From: Psychrobacillus sp. FSL K6-4046
GTDB lineage: Bacteria; Bacillota; Bacilli; Bacillales_A; Planococcaceae
Length of the DNA: 64,000 nucleotides
Direction of reading: 5' to 3'
NCBI RefSeq assembly: GCF_038624605.1
Contig: NZ_CP152020.1
Coordinates: 496,001 to 560,000 of the forward strand
A program made the translations under genes and the position numbers. Positions 61,347-64,000 of the stretch are shown here, in pieces. The notes beneath the pieces were generated by a model that was not told the origin of the DNA, did not search any database, and worked only from the letters and a program-made list of their open reading frames with translations. Position 1 is the stretch's first letter, and each line of letters starts with the position of its first letter.

Positions 61347-61937
61347 TTAGTTTGCATCCCCTTGCTTATTCGGGAACCAGTTGAGTGAATTGGAAAAAGA
61401 GTAGAGATACTCGTTTAGCTCGTCAGGAGAGGTAGCAAATTGATTGCTATGCCATTCCACTAAAATACCCATAATGGCGTTGGTTTGGTAGCTAACAAAA
61501 TACTCCATTTTTTCATCTGGAAGGTAGTCGATGGAATTCATCGTCATTTCCTTCATCATTTTTCGGATCGCGTGAAATAACTTGTAATAGTACTTAACGG
61601 GATTGGCTTCATCAAAAATGATTTGGTAAAACCCTTCATACCTTTTTACGTGATGAAAGATAATAATCATATCGGATTTTAAATTTTGTATATTAAAGTC
61701 AGTTTGATGATATGGCTCTTCGTAAGACTTTCTTAAATCGTCTATGATTTCCTCGAAATAGCTTTCAAAAACACCATGTACATTTTGATAGTGAAGGTAA
61801 AAGGTGCCTCTATTAATTTTGGCACACCGACAAAGCTCAGCAATATTAATGGATTCTAACGGTTTAGTTTTAAGTAGTATTAGAAGTGCATTTCGCAGGC
61901 TTTCTTGTGTTTTTATAATCCGTAAATCAGTTTTCAT
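61347..61937 (-). CDS. TetR-family transcriptional regulator
   Basis: A 196-residue repressor. The N-terminal helix-turn-helix is LESINIAELCRCAKINRGTFYLHY (about residues 29-52), preceded by IIKTQESLRNALLILL; the rest is the all-helical ligand-binding domain of the TetR_C_7 type. The start is ATG 61937 with GGAGG 7 bases upstream. It is divergent from an SDR gene 152 bases away, so it probably controls that gene and itself in response to a small hydrophobic ligand. Confidence 0.9.
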   Translation of the reverse strand: MKTDLRIIKTQESLRNALLILLKTKPLESINIAELCRCAKINRGTFYLHYQNVHGVFESYFEEIIDDLRKSYEEPYHQTDFNIQNLKSDMIIIFHHVKRYEGFYQIIFDEANPVKYYYKLFHAIRKMMKEMTMNSIDYLPDEKMEYFVSYQTNAIMGILVEWHSNQFATSPDELNEYLYSFSNSLNWFPNKQGDAN

Positions 61938-61984
61938 TATTTTCCTCCAAATGATAATAAACATATTTTTGGATTTCGTCCTAT

Positions 61985-61994
61985 AATGTACATT
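61985..61994. promoter_or_regulatory. Candidate TetR operator
   Basis: AATGTACATT is a perfect 10-base palindrome in the divergent TetR/SDR region; a related word, GTGTACAATA, lies at 62054-62063. Confidence 0.3.
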
Positions 61995-62089
61995 TTTAGA
62001 TTTTGTGTTGTTTGTGAAAAGTAGTTAGATTAAGTATAATTTTAAATGAACAGGTGTACAATAAAATATCCTTAAAGGAGGAAAAAATC

Positions 62090-62848
62090 ATGAAATTACA
62101 AGACAAAGTAGCTATCGTAACTGGAGCAGCATCCGGTATGGGTAAAGCAATCGCAGAAGGCTATGCAGCAGAAGGTGCAAAAGTTGTCGTATCGGACATG
62201 AATTTAGAAGGTGCGAAAGCGGTTGCAGAAGCAATCATAGCTAATGGTGGAACTGCATTTGCAATTGACACAAATGTAACTAAGGATGACGATCTTACTC
62301 GTTTATTTGATGAAACGGTTAAAACGTATGGCAAGCTAGATATCCTTGTAAATAACGCTGGAATTATGGATGGCATGGAGCCAGTAAATGAAATTTCAGA
62401 TGCACGCTGGGATATGGTATTTGCAGTGAATACTACAGCAACAATGAAAACAATGCGTATTGCAACTGACCTTTTCTTAAAACAAGGAAGCGGTGTAATT
62501 GTTAACAACATTTCTGCTGGTGGTCTTTATGGAGGACGTGCTGGGGCAGCTTATACAGCTTCTAAGCATGCAGTTGTTGGTTTAACTAAAAACACAGCAT
62601 TCATGTTTGCTGACAAAGGAATCCGTTGTAACGGAATTGCACCAGGTGCAGTAATAACAAATATCTCTTCCACTATGAACAACGTGAGCCCATACGGAGC
62701 TGGAAAACAACAGCTAGGTATGCCATTAAACCCACGTGCTGGACAACCTGAAGAAATCGCAAAACTTGCTATCTTCTTAGGCTCTGAAGATGCTAGCTTC
62801 ATCAATGGTGTAGTAGTAACAGCTGATGGCGGTTGGACTACTTACTAA
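62090..62848 (+). CDS. Short-chain dehydrogenase/reductase (classical SDR)
   Basis: A 252-residue classical SDR. Visible are the nucleotide motif TGAASGMGKAIA, NNAGIM, the serine of the active site in NNISAGG, the catalytic YTASKHAV (Tyr-x-x-x-Lys), PGAVITNIS and the C-terminal FINGVVVTADGGWTTY. It reduces or oxidises a carbonyl compound with NAD(P)H; the substrate is unknown. ATG 62090 follows AAGGAGG by 8 bases. It is divergent from a TetR regulator that likely represses it. Confidence 0.92.
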   Translation: MKLQDKVAIVTGAASGMGKAIAEGYAAEGAKVVVSDMNLEGAKAVAEAIIANGGTAFAIDTNVTKDDDLTRLFDETVKTYGKLDILVNNAGIMDGMEPVNEISDARWDMVFAVNTTATMKTMRIATDLFLKQGSGVIVNNISAGGLYGGRAGAAYTASKHAVVGLTKNTAFMFADKGIRCNGIAPGAVITNISSTMNNVSPYGAGKQQLGMPLNPRAGQPEEIAKLAIFLGSEDASFINGVVVTADGGWTTY

Positions 62849-62865
62849 TAGGTAAAAAAATTCTC

Positions 62866-62903
62866 AACCACTGAAGTTACTTTTAACTTCAGTGGTTTTT
62901 TAT
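62866..62903 (+). terminator. Terminator after the SDR gene
   Basis: AACCACTGAAGTTA with TAACTTCAGTGGTT, T run. Confidence 0.9.
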
Positions 62904-62917
62904 ATTTGTAAATAGGA

Positions 62918-62946
62918 TGAAACCTTTGGTTGCATTTTCTCGTATA
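62918..62946 (+). promoter_or_regulatory. SigW-type promoter of pspA
   Basis: TGAAAC (62918-62923), a 17-base spacer and CGTATA (62941-62946) match the SigW consensus exactly. B. subtilis pspA (ydjF) is also SigW-dependent, so the inference is strong. The site lies 137 bases before the start. Confidence 0.85.
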
Positions 62947-63082
62947 AAAGATATAACTCATAGGTAAGGTAGCTTAAAATAGCTCCAATTTAAAATGGTG
63001 ATAAGAACAGAAATCCCTTACAGTTGTAGGAGTTATATCCAATTGTTAAACTATAATATAAAACGATAAGGGAGAGTGCATA

Positions 63083-63802
63083 ATGGAAATTTTAAGAAGA
63101 TTCCGTGACATTATGTCGAGTAACATCAATGCTTTATTGGATAAGGCAGAGGATCCAGAAAAAATGATTGACCAATACTTACGCGACCTAAATAGAGATC
63201 TTGGTAAAGTAAAATCTGAAACAGCAACAATTATGGCTGCTGAAAAACGTGCGACACGCGAGCTAGAGGAGTGTCAAAAAGATATCGCAAATATGCAAAA
63301 GTATGCAATAAAGGCATTAGAAGCAGGTAATGAAGAGGATGCAAGGAAATTCCTGAGCAAAAAGGCAGAATGCACGGCGAAGGAAACCGATTTAAAAACG
63401 GCAAAAGAATTAGCCTCCGCGAATACGGTTCAAATGAGACAAATGCACGATAAGCTAGTAGAGGATATTGGAGAACTGGAATCTAGAAGATCCATTCTTA
63501 AAGGAAAAGCTTCTGTAGCCAAGACTCAGAAGAGGGTCAACGAATTTGCAACTTCCGTAGGAGGGGCAACTCGTTCAATGTCTGCATTTGATAAAATGGA
63601 AGCTAGAATAAACCAGGAGCTAGATGAAGCAAATGCAATGGCTGAGCTAAACAAAGGCACAGGTGAAAACATTGAGGATCTTGCTTCTAAGTATGATACA
63701 GATTCAAATGTGGAAAACGAACTTTCTGCACTGAAGGCTCAATTAAACGTAGATGATGAGCTGGCAGCTTTAAAGGAACAGCTACAAACGAAAGAAGAAT
63801 AG
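63083..63802 (+). CDS. pspA: PspA/IM30 family membrane-stress protein
   Basis: A 239-residue almost wholly helical coiled-coil protein: RRFRDIMSSNINALLDKAEDPEKMIDQYLRDL at the N-terminus is the PspA/Vipp1 signature, with long heptad stretches to about residue 220. It forms large rings or rods that bind stressed membranes and limit proton leakage. GGGAG precedes the ATG. A SigW-type promoter lies 137 bases upstream and a YdjG-like gene follows 77 bases downstream, as in the B. subtilis ydjFGHI operon. The tail repeats (ELSALKAQLN, ELAALKEQLQ) are a mild oddity. Confidence 0.93.
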   Translation: MEILRRFRDIMSSNINALLDKAEDPEKMIDQYLRDLNRDLGKVKSETATIMAAEKRATRELEECQKDIANMQKYAIKALEAGNEEDARKFLSKKAECTAKETDLKTAKELASANTVQMRQMHDKLVEDIGELESRRSILKGKASVAKTQKRVNEFATSVGGATRSMSAFDKMEARINQELDEANAMAELNKGTGENIEDLASKYDTDSNVENELSALKAQLNVDDELAALKEQLQTKEE

Positions 63803-63815
63803 AGTAGACATAATA

Positions 63816-63845
63816 AATAGGCTGTGGCATACGCTGCAGCCTATT
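63816..63845 (+). terminator. Weak hairpin between pspA and the next gene
   Basis: AATAGGCTG with CAGCCTATT, 12-base loop, followed by TAAAAAA and not T. It may attenuate or protect the pspA message. Confidence 0.4.
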
Positions 63846-63879
63846 TAAAAAATAGTACGAAAAGGCGAGGAGCGAAAAG

Positions 63880-64000
63880 ATGGTTATCCATTATAAATGT
63901 CCAAACTGTGGATCTGATATGGAATTTGACAGCACTTCAGGTATGTTGTCCTGTAATAGCTGTGGTAGAAAGGATAACATAGAGGACTTCTCAGATGAAT
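63880..64000 (+). CDS. ydjG: YdjG-like zinc-ribbon protein, 3'-truncated by window edge
   Basis: The frame starts at ATG 63880 with GAGGAG upstream and runs off the window. The first 40 residues give CPNCGSDMEFD and LSCNSCGRKDNIEDFSDE, a two-CxxC zinc ribbon like that of TFIIB. In B. subtilis pspA (ydjF) is followed by ydjG, whose product has the same start and forms a membrane-associated complex with the next genes; the position here matches. Only the first domain can be seen. Confidence 0.75.
   Translation, partial: MVIHYKCPNCGSDMEFDSTSGMLSCNSCGRKDNIEDFSDE

Overview
The window is low-GC chromosomal DNA of a Gram-positive, Bacillus-like organism. Shine-Dalgarno sites are strong (AAGGAGG type), TTG and GTG starts are common, and most transcription units end in clear intrinsic terminators. 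Several loci have B. subtilis counterparts: a hydroxamate-siderophore ABC transporter with a Fur-type box, PspA followed by a YdjG-like zinc-ribbon gene, and ECF sigma/anti-sigma pairs. A member of Bacillales, perhaps near Psychrobacillus or other Planococcaceae, fits; the genus is an inference. No rRNA, tRNA, CRISPR array or prophage was seen.

Layout. 0-4.2 kb: the end of a peptide-type solute-binding protein, a minus-strand cluster of very small ORFs with their own promoters and terminators, then an ECF sigma factor with an overlapping membrane partner that carries a duplicated extracellular domain. 4.4-9.4 kb: an AIM24-family protein and a catabolic operon (aldehyde dehydrogenase, lysine 6-dehydrogenase, glutaryl-CoA-dehydrogenase-like enzyme) behind a CcpA-type cre site; together they read as a lysine-degradation route. 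9.5-17 kb: a hypothetical protein, GNAT, an AtoE-type transporter, a secreted beta-propeller protein and a split ThrE-type exporter. 17.1-19.4 kb: two GC-rich intergenic repeats, one of them split by an intact IS4-family element with perfect 20-bp inverted repeats and an 11-bp target duplication. 19.4-30.6 kb: an MBL-fold hydrolase, a PAS-GGDEF-EAL protein, an EamA transporter, a heterodimeric ABC exporter with a double-GNAT gene, a small gene in a disputed frame, a tandem 125-bp repeat, GDPD and an exported helical protein. 30.7-36.1 kb: the iron locus (ATPase, FhuD-like lipoprotein, two permeases, divergent ferredoxin-NADP reductase type flavoprotein), then a 104-bp tandem array built on the word CACCTAA. 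36.1-48 kb: mostly housekeeping enzymes, a manganese-type CDF exporter and a three-gene ABC-2 transporter. 48-64 kb: a CNNM/CorC protein, an ECF sigma factor without an adjacent partner, a small zinc-ribbon-like gene behind an apparent translational attenuator, an ABC-F protein, a second ECF sigma/DUF4179 pair with an autoregulatory-type promoter, an ArsB-type pump, a TetR-SDR divergent pair and pspA behind a SigW-type promoter.

The envelope-stress theme is strong: three ECF sigma factors, a SigW-like promoter on pspA, and two membrane partners that each overlap their sigma gene by 8 bases. The most novel-looking signals are the leader at 51.64-51.75 kb, the CACCTAA array at 35.75-36.08 kb and the microprotein cluster at 1.08-1.80 kb. 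All functions come from reading the sequence by eye; no database search was run.
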